Source of the DNA: a bacterium | Lineage (GTDB): Bacteria > NPL-UPA2 > JAUVJM01 | Direction: 5' to 3' | DNA length: 12,451 nt | NCBI GenBank assembly: GCA_030596585.1 | Contig: JAUVJM010000033.1 | Coordinates: 1 to 12,451, forward strand | Shown: positions 1 to 7,566 of the stretch, piece after piece | Position numbering within the stretch: position 1 is the stretch's first letter | Layout of the letters: every line of letters begins with the position of its first letter | Notes under the pieces: model-generated | What the model was told of the DNA's origin: nothing | The model's input: the letters and a program-made list of their open reading frames with translations, nothing else | The model's database searches: none | Translations under genes and position numbers: made by a program

Positions 1-208
1 CTCTCAGGCACCTCTGGCACGTAACTGCCCGCTTCAAACGGGAGCTGCCCCTGCCGGAGAAAAGCTCTTTGAACTGATTCATTCCTGCGCCTGTAAACAG
101 AAGACTTGGATCATTCTTCGGGACTAAGGACGAAGGTCTTTCTCTCGAATGACCTTTCTTCTCGAAGAACTCCAGAAATATATTTCTTATCTCGTCAGAT
201 TTCATCAT
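1..208 (-). CDS. alaS: Alanine--tRNA ligase, N-terminal fragment (runs off the left edge)
   Basis: Translating the minus strand downstream of recX gives 69 codons that open MMKSDEIRNIFLEFFEKKGH and continue with SSLVP, NDPSLLFTGAGMNQFKELF and TCQRCLR. This is the start of class II alanyl-tRNA synthetase, the cytoplasmic enzyme that charges tRNA-Ala. The NDPSLLFTNAGM-like block and the T(S/C)QKC(L/V)R block belong to the catalytic core. The full protein is usually about 870 residues, so more than 90% lies beyond position 1. ATG at 208 and ATG at 205 are adjacent, and GTG at 211 is also in frame; 208 is chosen but the ribosome binding site is weak. The gene begins 10 bases after the recX stop, in the familiar recA-recX-alaS order. 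The fragment was found by direct translation, and its identity is secure despite the short length. Confidence 0.93.
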   Translation of the reverse strand, partial: MMKSDEIRNIFLEFFEKKGHSRERPSSLVPKNDPSLLFTGAGMNQFKELFSGRGSSRLKRAVTCQRCLR

Positions 209-218
209 CACTCGACCA

Positions 219-695
219 CTACCCAAGAATTTCCGAGAGGACTTCCTGCACTACTTCCAGCGGGAAGCCTCTCCTGCCGAGAAGACCGTAGAGCCGGTGC
301 CATTTTGCTTTTTCGTCAAGGTCTTTGTACCTAGGCAGTCTCCTCAAAGCAAGATTCGAGGCAAGCTCGTACTCCTTGTTATCGTTAAAGACGGCTTCAC
401 ACGTATCTCTGATAATTTCCTCGTTTATTCCTTTTTTCTTCAGCTCCTGCTCAATCAACTTCCTCCCGCAGGGGTTTGACGAAAAACGTATCTCCACAAA
501 CGTTCGAGAGAATTCTTTGTCATTGAGGTAGTTTAACTCTTCAAGGTCGTTGATTATACTCTCAACTATCTTTTTCGGGAATCTCTTTCTTTTCAGTCTC
601 TCCGCAAGTTCCTGAGAACTCCTCGCTCTGTAAGCCAGAAGACGGTACGCGTAATTTTTCGCCTTTGCCAGTCTCTCCTCGTGTGTTCCGCTCAT
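219..695 (-). CDS. recX: Regulatory protein RecX
   Basis: The 158-residue protein fits the RecX family, small all-helical proteins that bind RecA filaments and restrain recombinase activity in the cytoplasm. It shows the repeated three-helix units of the family: YAYRLLAYRARSSQELAERL at about 16-35, then KKIVESIINDLEELNYLNDKEF (about 41-62), then a basic G-R-K-L-I-EQELKKKGI stretch (about 77-90) and a C-terminal RRGFPLEVVQEVL. Arginine and lysine are abundant, as is usual. The ATG at 695 is preferred because it lies in the gap after the htrA stop (712-714) and gives normal RecX length. The upstream in-frame extension to 878 would overlap htrA and has no RecX character. The ribosome binding site is weak, so translation may be coupled to htrA. 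The gene sits between htrA and alaS, one gene away from its partner recA. Confidence 0.9.
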   Translation of the reverse strand: MSGTHEERLAKAKNYAYRLLAYRARSSQELAERLKRKRFPKKIVESIINDLEELNYLNDKEFSRTFVEIRFSSNPCGRKLIEQELKKKGINEEIIRDTCEAVFNDNKEYELASNLALRRLPRYKDLDEKAKWHRLYGLLGRRGFPLEVVQEVLSEILG

Positions 696-711
696 AAGTC
701 TAAAATCTAAT

Positions 712-2181
712 TTATTCCGCCTTAACCACGACAAACACAGTGTACTTGCCCCGTCTGATGAGGAAAATTGTGTCTTCCCCCGGTTTCGTCTCATCCAGTG
801 AGGAGAGGTAGTCATCCATATTCTCAATTCTGCGATTATTGATTTTCTTGATGATATCCCCGGGTTGAAGTTTTTCATCAGCCGGGCTTCCGGCTTCCAC
901 GTTTACAACAATCACTCCGCGGCTTTCCTTTAAATCGTGGCGTTCCACCATCGCCGGTGTGATTTCGCGGACGGCAATGCCGAGTTTGGATTCTTCTTCT
1001 CCTGTTCTACTCTGTTTCCTCTCGGATGGAAGCTCAGCAATAGCGGCGGTGAGGGTTTTCTCTTTGCCGTCCCTTATGACCTTTAGCTCCACCTTCTTGC
1101 CGACGGGAGTGTCCGCAACCATTTTTCTGAACTGTTCCTCTCCCGACACCTCTTTCCCGTCAAATTCAATAATCACGTCCTGCACTTTCAATCCGCTCTG
1201 GCTTGCAGGGGTGTTCTCCTGCACGTCGGAGACGACCACTCCCTTCTCGCCCGGGAGCTTCCATAGTTTTGCCATTGCAGGGTCAATGTCCTGCGGAACG
1301 ATGCCCAGATATCCACGGACAACCCGCCCGTGCTTCAATATTTTTTCATAGACATTTCTCGCTACGTTGATGGGAATAGCAAATCCCAGCCCCTGAGCAA
1401 CGTAGGGCGAGATGATAAAGGTGTTCATCCCTATCACTTCACCTTTAATGTTTGCCAGCGGCCCGCCGCTGTTACCAAAGTTAATGGAGGCATCTGTCTG
1501 GATAAAGTCCTGGTAGCGCGGCATACCGGAAAATCCTGAACGACCCTTGGCGCTGATTACTCCCACTGTGAGTGTCTCCTCCAGCCCAAAAGGATTCCCG
1601 ATAGCCATGACCCATTCGCCGACCTTTATTTTGTCCGAATTTCCCAGTTTCGCTACCGTTAGCGGGTGGCGCGGCTCAATCTTTATCAGCGCAATGTCCG
1701 TACCGGGGTCCGGCTCGCCGACTATTTTGGCTTCGTACGGTTGGTCCTCCCCAAGCAGTTTCACCTGGATTTCATCAACGTCTTTGATAACATGGCGGTT
1801 TGTCAAAATGTAGCCGTCTTTATCGATTATGAACCCGGAGCCGAGTCCTTCCTGTTTTCTCTTGAATTCCCGCGGTGTTTTTCTTCTTTCCCTGCGCTCG
1901 CCAAAGAACTCTGGGAAGAGGTCTTCGAACGGGCTGTTAGATGAGCCAAACGGGTCCCAGTAGCGCTGCTTGACCATTTTCGTGGTTGTAATCTGAACCA
2001 CGGCCGGTTTGATGTCCTGAGCCACTCTAACAAACGGGTTTCCCGCTGTCACATCCTCCGAAATTACCTCAGCACTGCTCGGCGGATTTCCCCCTACGAC
2101 CATACCGAGCATCAGGGTAATTCCACCGATTACTACGTATGAGGTTAACCGGAGCAGCAAACCCTCGATTTTAGCTGACAT
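712..2181 (-). CDS. Periplasmic serine protease/chaperone, HtrA/DegP family (Do-like)
   Basis: The 489-residue protein begins with a short basic stretch and a hydrophobic segment (about residues 8-30), which acts as a signal peptide or anchor and sends it across the inner membrane. A trypsin-like protease domain follows, with His130 (TNRHV), Asp162 (GTDIALIK) and Ser238 (GNSGGPL). Two PDZ domains come next, at about 285-385 (GYLGI start) and 395-485. This matches DegP/DegQ/MucD proteases that degrade or refold damaged envelope proteins. The region around 75-110 (DPFG, FPEFFG, then many R/K/E) corresponds to the regulatory LA loop. The start at 2181 is supported by a strong AAGGAGGA site 8 bases upstream. 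The reading frame stays open upstream to 2295, but that part translates a palindromic repeat and is not protein. I cannot tell DegP, DegQ and MucD apart here. The gene separates recA from recX. Confidence 0.95.
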   Translation of the reverse strand: MSAKIEGLLLRLTSYVVIGGITLMLGMVVGGNPPSSAEVISEDVTAGNPFVRVAQDIKPAVVQITTTKMVKQRYWDPFGSSNSPFEDLFPEFFGERRERRKTPREFKRKQEGLGSGFIIDKDGYILTNRHVIKDVDEIQVKLLGEDQPYEAKIVGEPDPGTDIALIKIEPRHPLTVAKLGNSDKIKVGEWVMAIGNPFGLEETLTVGVISAKGRSGFSGMPRYQDFIQTDASINFGNSGGPLANIKGEVIGMNTFIISPYVAQGLGFAIPINVARNVYEKILKHGRVVRGYLGIVPQDIDPAMAKLWKLPGEKGVVVSDVQENTPASQSGLKVQDVIIEFDGKEVSGEEQFRKMVADTPVGKKVELKVIRDGKEKTLTAAIAELPSERKQSRTGEEESKLGIAVREITPAMVERHDLKESRGVIVVNVEAGSPADEKLQPGDIIKKINNRRIENMDDYLSSLDETKPGEDTIFLIRRGKYTVFVVVKAE

Positions 2182-2206
2182 GTGCTTCCTCCTTAAATTC
2201 CAGACT

Positions 2207-2285
2207 GTCATTCTGAGAAGCGGAGCGCCGAAGAATCTCTTTTGTCCTCGACTGCGCGAGATCCTTCGCTTCGGCTCAGGATGAC
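2207..2285. repeat. Palindromic intergenic repeat between recA and htrA
   Basis: This is an imperfect inverted repeat. The outer arms are GTCATTCTGAG (2207-2217) and CTCAGGATGAC (2275-2285). The inner arms are GAAGAATCTC (2230-2239) and GAGATCCTTC (2258-2267), with one mismatch each. Read in frame it gives the spurious CHPE-type peptide (SHPEPKRRISRSRGQKRFF) that is often mis-annotated as an N-terminal extension in other genomes. It lies between the recA stop and the htrA ribosome binding site, so both genes are intact. In RNA it would form a long hairpin that could separate recA and htrA expression, which is inference. Confidence 0.85.
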
Positions 2286-2316
2286 TACAATTCATACACC
2301 AGTCCGAAGCCTTTTT

Positions 2317-3315
2317 TCAGTCTGTTGTCTCCGCTGTTCTGAGTTTCTCTTCAAGTTGTTCCATTAGCTCGGGGTGGGCTTTCAAATATGCTTTTGCGTT
2401 CTCACGCCCTTGCCCTATGCGTTCCTTCCCGTGAATGTACCATGCCCCGCTCTTTTCAATCAATTTCCCGTTTACCGCCATATCAAGAATCTCGCCTTCC
2501 CTTGATATTCCCTGATTATACATAATGTCGAATTCGGCTTTTCTGAAAGGAGGAGCCACTTTGTTCTTAACCACTTTTACGACGGTCTTGTTCCCTTTTA
2601 TTTCGTCTCCTTCCTTTATTGAACCAACTCTTCTTATATCGAGCCGGACAGAGGAATAGAATTTGAGTGCCCGCCCGCCCGGAGTGGTTTCGGGATTGCC
2701 GAACATAACACCGATTTTCATCCGAATCTGGTTGAGAAATATAACGCAGGTTTTCGACTTGCTAATGACCCCTGTGAGCTTACGCAGTGCCTGGGACATA
2801 AGCCGTGCCTGCAGTCCCATCTGCGCGTCTCCCATTTCCCCCTCTATCTCGGCACGCGGCACGAGAGCGGCTACCGAATCAATAACAATAACGTCAATTG
2901 CATTGCTTCTCACCAGTGCCTCAGTTATCTCAAGAGCTTGTTCGCCGGTGTCCGGCTGTGAAATCAGGAGGTCGTCAAGGTTTACCCCTATGCGGCGCGT
3001 ATACGCGGGGTCAACAGCGTGTTCAGCATCAATAAAGGCGGCTACCCCTCCTTTCTTCTGTGCCTCGGCAACAATGTGCATAGCCAGAGTGGTCTTGCCG
3101 GAAGACTCGGGCCCGAATACTTCAACAACTCTCCCTTTCGGGACCCCGCCGATTCCCAGGGCAGAGTCGAGTGAAATTGACCCGGTGGGGATAGCGTCTA
3201 CTCTGATGTGGGCGGATTCCTCGCCGAGTTTCATAATGGCGCCGCGGCCAAACTGTTTTTCAATCTGACTCATAGCTGTCTCAAGCGCTTTTTCCTTGTC
3301 TGTTTTCTTACCCAT
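2317..3315 (-). CDS. recA: Recombinase RecA
   Basis: This 332-residue protein is a complete RecA, the ATP-dependent strand-exchange protein that also triggers LexA self-cleavage in the SOS response. Walker A is GPESSGKT at 68-75 and Walker B is VIVID at 142-146. The EHAVDP segment lies at about 98-103. The DNA-binding L2 loop reads IGVMFGNPETTPGGRALKFY at 201-220. The C-terminal domain is present but short, without the acidic tail seen in E. coli. The start is clear: AAAGGAGA lies just upstream, inside the end of thpR, and the thpR stop TAA shares its last base with the recA ATG (TAATG at 3313-3317). Translation of recA is therefore probably coupled to thpR. No SOS operator is visible directly ahead of recA, as expected for a gene inside an operon. 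The identity is certain. Confidence 0.99.
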   Translation of the reverse strand: MGKKTDKEKALETAMSQIEKQFGRGAIMKLGEESAHIRVDAIPTGSISLDSALGIGGVPKGRVVEVFGPESSGKTTLAMHIVAEAQKKGGVAAFIDAEHAVDPAYTRRIGVNLDDLLISQPDTGEQALEITEALVRSNAIDVIVIDSVAALVPRAEIEGEMGDAQMGLQARLMSQALRKLTGVISKSKTCVIFLNQIRMKIGVMFGNPETTPGGRALKFYSSVRLDIRRVGSIKEGDEIKGNKTVVKVVKNKVAPPFRKAEFDIMYNQGISREGEILDMAVNGKLIEKSGAWYIHGKERIGQGRENAKAYLKAHPELMEQLEEKLRTAETTD

Positions 3316-3893
3316 TACTGTTCTCCTTTTAATTCAGACCTCAGACTCACAGCGGCTATGGTACGGTATTCGGGGCCGTCTTTTGTTAGCTTGCTTTCCA
3401 TCAGCGTCACCCGGCTCACTTTCATTGAACCGAGATCAAGGTTATTGTTGGATTCTATCCATGACGCGAGCTTGTCTCCGGCGCGGTGTGATTTTACCCT
3501 TGCCAGTGTCAGATGGGGATGATACTCCCTGTTTTCTTTCTCAATGTTAACCTGAGAGAGAGTTTCCTCCAGCAAGTCTCTTACCCCGCAGAGTTTTTCC
3601 TCTCCTTCTCTGGCTGACGTCCAGACGACTCGCGGGGTTCCCGTTCCCGGAAATGCTCCCGCGCCGCCGAACGATACTTTGAAGACACAGATGCCCTGTA
3701 GTGCTTTTTCCATAGCTTTCTTTATCTTCTCTACGTCAGACTCCGTTATTTTACCCAGGAACCTAAGTGTGAGATGAGCGTTTTCCGGTTTCACACACCT
3801 CACATCCGCGCCTGTTTCTCTCAATCTTCCGAGCGCTTCCTTCAGTTTTGCCCTTACATCGGTTGAAAGCTGAATGGCGATGAAGACTCTCAT
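3315..3893 (-). CDS. thpR: RNA 2',3'-cyclic 3'-phosphodiesterase (2H phosphoesterase, LigT-like)
   Basis: This 192-residue protein belongs to the 2H phosphoesterase superfamily. It carries the two defining HxTx motifs, HLTL at residues 40-43 and HLTL at 127-130, which provide the two catalytic histidines. The opening MRVFIAI, followed by LRFLGKI after the first motif and LARV after the second, is the usual ThpR/LigT pattern. Family members open 2',3'-cyclic phosphates on RNA ends to 2'-phosphates and can join tRNA halves in vitro; the cellular role is not settled. The length is normal for the family. The ATG at 3891-3893 overlaps the cinA stop (ATGA), and the stop overlaps the recA start, so it lies in the middle of a translationally coupled cinA-thpR-recA unit. 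The same association is known in other bacteria. Confidence 0.94.
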   Translation of the reverse strand: MRVFIAIQLSTDVRAKLKEALGRLRETGADVRCVKPENAHLTLRFLGKITESDVEKIKKAMEKALQGICVFKVSFGGAGAFPGTGTPRVVWTSAREGEEKLCGVRDLLEETLSQVNIEKENREYHPHLTLARVKSHRAGDKLASWIESNNNLDLGSMKVSRVTLMESKLTKDGPEYRTIAAVSLRSELKGEQ

Positions 3894-4663
3894 CTTTTTT
3901 TATTCTCTTTCCCGCGGTCTGCATTCACGAGATTTCTTCTCACGAGATCAAGTGCTGCCTGTGCTGCCTGTATTTTAATTAACTCGCGCCCGCCGCTGAA
4001 GTGGTATTTCTCACTCACGACTTTACTGCTCTCCGCCATGCCGATATAGGTCAGCCCTACCGGTTTTTCTGCCGTTCCTCCACCCGGGCCGGCAATCCCA
4101 GTCGTCGCAATGCCGATGTCAGCGTTGCTCACTTCCCTTATGCTTTTTGCCATTGCTTCCACGGTCTCTCTGCTGACAGCTCCGAACTTTTTCAATATCT
4201 CTTCGGGCAGGTGAAGAAGAGAGGTTTTTGCGGAATTGCTGTATGCAATTATGCCTTGTTTAAAACACTCTGAACTGCCCGGCACATTGGTGAGCCAGTG
4301 GCATATCAATCCCCCTGTGCAGGATTCAGCTGCCGCCAGCGTCATGCCGCGATGGACTAAAGCTTTTTCCAGCACCTGTTCCATTTTATCGTTGTTGGTT
4401 CCAAAAACGTACTCGCCGAGGTGTTTTCTCACTCTGGTCTCGGCTGCATCAACCATGTCGCTTAGGATCCTTTCTCCTTCTCCTTTTCCTTCAACTACAA
4501 TGGTTAAATCTACTCCCTTCGGATGGCTGAGAATTTCCAGGCGGGAGCCGGTCATTTGAATGTCCTTCAGCTTTTGTTTGATTGCCGTTTCGCTCAGCCC
4601 GAACGTTCTCAGCGTTCGGGTTTTTACATTTTCGCCTTTAGGTTTTTTCTTGAAAAGCATCAT
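3890..4663 (-). CDS. cinA: CinA family protein lacking the N-terminal domain (NMN amidohydrolase-type C-terminal domain)
   Basis: The 257-residue product has the C-terminal CinA domain, with AAESCTGGL at 111-119 and TGIAGPGGGT at 188-197. These are the hallmarks of nicotinamide-nucleotide amidohydrolases (PncC), which turn NMN into nicotinate mononucleotide in NAD recycling. Before it lies a region (about 14-88, starting KTRTLRTFGLSE) that matches the middle domain of full-length CinA. The N-terminal MoaB/MoeA-like domain of about 165 residues is missing: upstream sequence is the end of pgpA, with no room for it. Full-length CinA is about 410 residues. The first residues, MMLFKKKPKGENV, look like a replacement leader. 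ATG codons at 4663 and 4660 are both possible and the ribosome binding site is weak. The stop overlaps thpR by four bases. The deamidase activity is inferred from the family. Confidence 0.9.
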   Translation of the reverse strand: MMLFKKKPKGENVKTRTLRTFGLSETAIKQKLKDIQMTGSRLEILSHPKGVDLTIVVEGKGEGERILSDMVDAAETRVRKHLGEYVFGTNNDKMEQVLEKALVHRGMTLAAAESCTGGLICHWLTNVPGSSECFKQGIIAYSNSAKTSLLHLPEEILKKFGAVSRETVEAMAKSIREVSNADIGIATTGIAGPGGGTAEKPVGLTYIGMAESSKVVSEKYHFSGGRELIKIQAAQAALDLVRRNLVNADRGKENKKR

Positions 4664-4676
4664 ATGTTTATATCCA

Positions 4677-5153
4677 TCAACTGCCTTTGATTATCAACAT
4701 CCCCATCCGCACCAGCAAATTAGTATATATCCCAACGGCCACATCGTCCAGCATTATTCCCCAGCCTCCTCTGACATGTTCCAGTCTGCGTGCGGGAAAA
4801 GGCTTCCAGATATCGAGCATCCGAAACGTGAGAAAGGACACGAGAAAAGTCCACGCTCTCACTTCTATTCCCCAAAGAGCTATCAGCATTCCTACCAGTT
4901 CATCAATCACAATGCGCCGGTCATCTTTTGAGCCGGATGCGTTCTCAAAAACACTTGCCGCCCGGACTCCCGGCAGGAGGAGCAGTGCAATGAGAGATGC
5001 CGAAATAACCGTATTCTCTCCGATTGCCCAAGCAAGCGCGACCCCGAACACGCTGGCAAATGTTGCCGGAATCCAGGGGATGTACCCGATGTAAAGTACG
5101 GTTGCCAGGCAAGTCGCAAGCTTTTTCTGAAAACCTGAAAGCATGTGTCCCAT
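4677..5153 (-). CDS. pgpA: Phosphatidylglycerophosphatase A
   Basis: The 158-residue integral membrane protein matches PgpA, which removes the terminal phosphate of phosphatidylglycerophosphate to make phosphatidylglycerol in the inner membrane. Family landmarks appear in order: YIGYIPWIPATFAS at about 21-34, DDRRIVIDELVG at about 77-88, FRMLDIWKPFPARR at about 109-122 and GGWGIMLDDVAVGIYTN at about 128-144. The acidic residues in the second and last blocks are the likely metal and catalytic positions. There are about four hydrophobic segments. The ATG at 5153 has AAGAGAA close upstream; an ATG three codons later is an alternative. It is the first gene of the compact pgpA-cinA-thpR-recA group and is separated from ftsK by a palindromic repeat, so it may have its own promoter. 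Confidence 0.93.
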   Translation of the reverse strand: MGHMLSGFQKKLATCLATVLYIGYIPWIPATFASVFGVALAWAIGENTVISASLIALLLLPGVRAASVFENASGSKDDRRIVIDELVGMLIALWGIEVRAWTFLVSFLTFRMLDIWKPFPARRLEHVRGGWGIMLDDVAVGIYTNLLVRMGMLIIKGS

Positions 5154-5166
5154 TTTCTCTTAATAG

Positions 5167-5194
5167 TTTATAGCCTACGTGCAATTTCAGTAAA
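5167..5194 (-). promoter_or_regulatory. Candidate promoter ahead of pgpA
   Basis: On the minus strand TTTACT (5189-5194) and TATAAA (5167-5172) are separated by 16 bases, which resembles a sigma-70-type promoter. The -35-like box is formed by the outer end of the neighbouring inverted repeat. The match is modest and the call rests on position and sequence alone. Confidence 0.3.
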
Positions 5195-5283
5195 CCCCAT
5201 AAAGGATTATTGTTCGAGCTTGTCGAGAACCTATCTTCTCGACGCGCTTTTGCTTGCTCGAAGAATAAATGGGGTTCACTGAA
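5186..5283. repeat. Long inverted repeat between ftsK and pgpA
   Basis: The 98-base element has outer arms TTCAGTAAACCCCAT (5186-5200) and ATGGGGTTCACTGAA (5269-5283), which pair with one mismatch. Inside it, TTCGAGCTTGTCGAGAA (5213-5229) pairs imperfectly with the segment from TTCTCGAC (5236-5243) to GCTCGAA (5256-5262). The whole element could fold into one long hairpin. Its inner 17-mer is found again, in the opposite orientation, between rpsO and pnp. It resembles small non-autonomous palindromic elements; no transposase is present in the window to explain it. Confidence 0.85.
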
Positions 5284-5301
5284 CTTTCTCTATCCCACAG
5301 A

Positions 5302-7452
5302 TCAGTCCTGCTCCTCTTCGTTTTTCTTATTGTCCGCCAGTATGGTTCTGGGCTTTGTTCCGCGCGGGGAGCTGATTATGTTTCTTTCCTCCATCATATC
5401 CAGGAGGCGCGCCGCACGGGAATATCCGATGCTCAACCTCCTCTGTAACATAGACGTGGAAGCTTTGCCGGCTTGCAGAACCAGCTGCACTGCCTCGTCA
5501 AATAGCTCATCATCAGAAGCCAGTTCAGTTCCCAGCCTCCCCGCGGAAATATTTTCTTCCTTCGATTCTTCGAAGACCGTTACGGTCTTCTCCGGCGGAC
5601 GCTGTCTCTTTAGGAAGGAAACCACTTTCGCTGTTTCCTCGTCGGTTACCAGTGAGCACTGAGCCCGTATGGGCGATCCTCTCCCGGGCGGCAGAAACAG
5701 CATGTCGCCTTTGCCGATTAGTTTCTCGGCGCCGTTCATGTCCAAAACCGTTCTTGAATCAACTTTGGATGATACCTGGAATGATATTCTGTAGGGCAGG
5801 TTGGCTTTAATTACGCCCGTGATGACATCAACCGAGGGACGTTGAGTGGCAATGACCAGGTGTATTCCGACAGCTCTTGACAACTGGGCGAGTCTTGTAA
5901 TCGCATCCTCCACGGAATTTTGTGCTACTATCATAAGGTCATGAAGCTCATCGATTATCACTATGATGTGCGGCATCTTTTCTCCCGTTTCGCGGCTTCC
6001 TGAGAGACGGTTGTAGGAAGCGATGTTCCGCACCCCGGCTTCAGCGAGTATCTGGTAGCGCTTGTCCATCTCTCCAACAGCCCAACCGAGAGCTTTTGCC
6101 GCTTTCTTTGCTCCGGTAACCACCGGTGCCATCAGATGGGGAAGATGCGCGAATGTGGCGAGTTCCACTCTCTTGGGGTCTATCAAGAGGAATTGCACCT
6201 CTTCCGGTGTCGCGTTGAATAAAATGCTCAGTATGATGGAGTTCAAGCATATTGTTTTCCCCGAACCGGTAGTGCCGGCAATCAGAAGGTGGGGCATTTG
6301 TCCCAGCTCGGCTACCAGAGGCGTGCCGACGATATCTTTTCCCAGCCCGAGGGCTAATTTCGAATCGGTTTTTCCGAATTCCGGTGATTCGAGGACTTCC
6401 CTGAGGGTTACGAAACGGGGATATAAATTTGGCACTTCAATCCCGATGACCGACTTACCCGGCACCGGTGTTACGATACGGACCCTTGAGGTTTTCAGCA
6501 CGAGGGCTATATCGTCAGCCAGAGACGTGAACTGGCTGACTTTCACACCCCGTGCCGGTTCTATCTCAAACGAACTGACCACGGGTCCCTCATTCACCTG
6601 AACTACCCGGCTCTCAACCCCGAAGCTTCGCATAGCATCTTCGAGCCGGAGGCATTTTTCGTTAACGTTTTCTTCTTTCCGGGAGGATGTCGGCAGGTGC
6701 AGGAGGTCAATCGGCGGCAGCTGGAATACGCCCGGTGAAAATTTCCTTCTCTCCGGCCGGGTCTCAGCAGTGGTAATTCTTTTGGGAAGTTCTCTTCTCT
6801 CCGGTTCCCGCCTGATGACCGGCGCAGTTTCAGGGACTCTAACTTTGTTCTTTGTATCCGGATACGTTTGCCGGGGCTTTGGTTTGATGAATGGACCGAC
6901 GGCTTTCAGTGCCCGCCCCGATAACGCCAACAGGGATTTTGCCCATTCCAGAATGATGAATTCTGAAGCCAGGATAAGACCTATCAGGAACAGAAAGGAA
7001 ATGAGCAGATAACTTCCCCATCTACCGAACCATGGCAGGATTAGTCCTGAGATCTCCTCGCCGGCAATGCCGCCGGGCAGGAAGTATCCACCGCCTGTGT
7101 CAATATGGCTGAAGGAAAATCCGCAGGAGGCGGTGAGTATTACCACAACAGCTCCGAGAAGTCTTATACTCAGCTTCTCGTTTTTCCTGTGGCGCATCTG
7201 GTTTAATGCAGAAATGAGGGTAAGGACGGGGATGGTCCAGCCTGCCAATCCAAATGGGAAGTGCAGAAGGTATCCCGAGAGACAGGCTCCGATCCTGCCG
7301 GCTTTATTCAATGGGGGAGAGTTCGGCGAAGACGTGTAGAGAGACGTGTCAAGCGGATTGTACGAGACAAGACTTAAGAGGATAAACACTGTGAGAAGGA
7401 GGAGAAATATTCCGCTGATTTCTCCGGTTCGTGTTACCTCAGGTTTCCTCAT
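5302..7452 (-). CDS. ftsK: DNA translocase FtsK/SpoIIIE family
   Basis: The 716-residue protein is a short FtsK. About four membrane segments occupy residues 12-30, 53-82, 97-112 and 146-166. A basic linker (about 175-260) follows, then the alpha domain. The RecA-like motor domain has Walker A GTTGSGKT at 393-400 and a Walker B region HIIVIIDELHDLM at 495-507. The usual form of the latter is DELADLM, so the histidine is a small deviation. ATQRPSVDVITG at 535-546 is the conserved post-Walker block. The C-terminal winged-helix gamma domain (about 648-705, with FDEAV and GYSRAARLLDMME) reads polar DNA motifs. It anchors at the division septum and pumps chromosome ends apart so that dimers can be resolved. 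The linker is much shorter than in E. coli FtsK (1,329 residues), as in SpoIIIE-like forms. The start at 7452 has only a weak ribosome binding site. Confidence 0.97.
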   Translation of the reverse strand: MRKPEVTRTGEISGIFLLLLTVFILLSLVSYNPLDTSLYTSSPNSPPLNKAGRIGACLSGYLLHFPFGLAGWTIPVLTLISALNQMRHRKNEKLSIRLLGAVVVILTASCGFSFSHIDTGGGYFLPGGIAGEEISGLILPWFGRWGSYLLISFLFLIGLILASEFIILEWAKSLLALSGRALKAVGPFIKPKPRQTYPDTKNKVRVPETAPVIRREPERRELPKRITTAETRPERRKFSPGVFQLPPIDLLHLPTSSRKEENVNEKCLRLEDAMRSFGVESRVVQVNEGPVVSSFEIEPARGVKVSQFTSLADDIALVLKTSRVRIVTPVPGKSVIGIEVPNLYPRFVTLREVLESPEFGKTDSKLALGLGKDIVGTPLVAELGQMPHLLIAGTTGSGKTICLNSIILSILFNATPEEVQFLLIDPKRVELATFAHLPHLMAPVVTGAKKAAKALGWAVGEMDKRYQILAEAGVRNIASYNRLSGSRETGEKMPHIIVIIDELHDLMIVAQNSVEDAITRLAQLSRAVGIHLVIATQRPSVDVITGVIKANLPYRISFQVSSKVDSRTVLDMNGAEKLIGKGDMLFLPPGRGSPIRAQCSLVTDEETAKVVSFLKRQRPPEKTVTVFEESKEENISAGRLGTELASDDELFDEAVQLVLQAGKASTSMLQRRLSIGYSRAARLLDMMEERNIISSPRGTKPRTILADNKKNEEEQD

Positions 7453-7498
7453 TGTCTTGAGTCTGTAGAAATTTCTTTTTTGCGAAACTGCCGCGCCC

Positions 7499-7539
7499 CC
7501 TGCCCGCCGGCAGGCGGGCTTTCAGTCACTCGCAATGAC
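7499..7539. repeat. GC-rich palindrome plus GTCATTGCGAG-type repeat between pnp and ftsK
   Basis: GCCCGCC (7502-7508) and GGCGGGC (7513-7519) flank GGCA and form a perfect seven-pair stem. A competing stem, CCTGCC (7499-7504) with GGCAGG (7509-7514), overlaps it. Beside it, 7525-7539 read on the minus strand is GTCATTGCGAGTGAC, the start of a repeat type common between genes in many bacterial genomes. There is no run of T directly after the stem on the minus strand, so it is a poor match to an intrinsic terminator of pnp. Confidence 0.7.
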
Positions 7540-7566
7540 ATGCACAAAAAGTCAGATCCTCTTGTC

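Noticed and set aside
2182..2295. N-terminal extension of the htrA frame (38 extra residues)
   Set aside because: It translates the palindromic repeat between recA and htrA. The strong AAGGAGGA site and the following signal-like segment support the start at 2181.
2663..3268. 201-residue plus-strand open frame inside recA
   Set aside because: It is antisense to a conserved recA and shows no motif or ribosome binding site.
7499..7539. Intrinsic terminator after pnp
   Set aside because: The GC-rich stem is strong, but on the minus strand no T-run follows it directly; it fits a repeat better.
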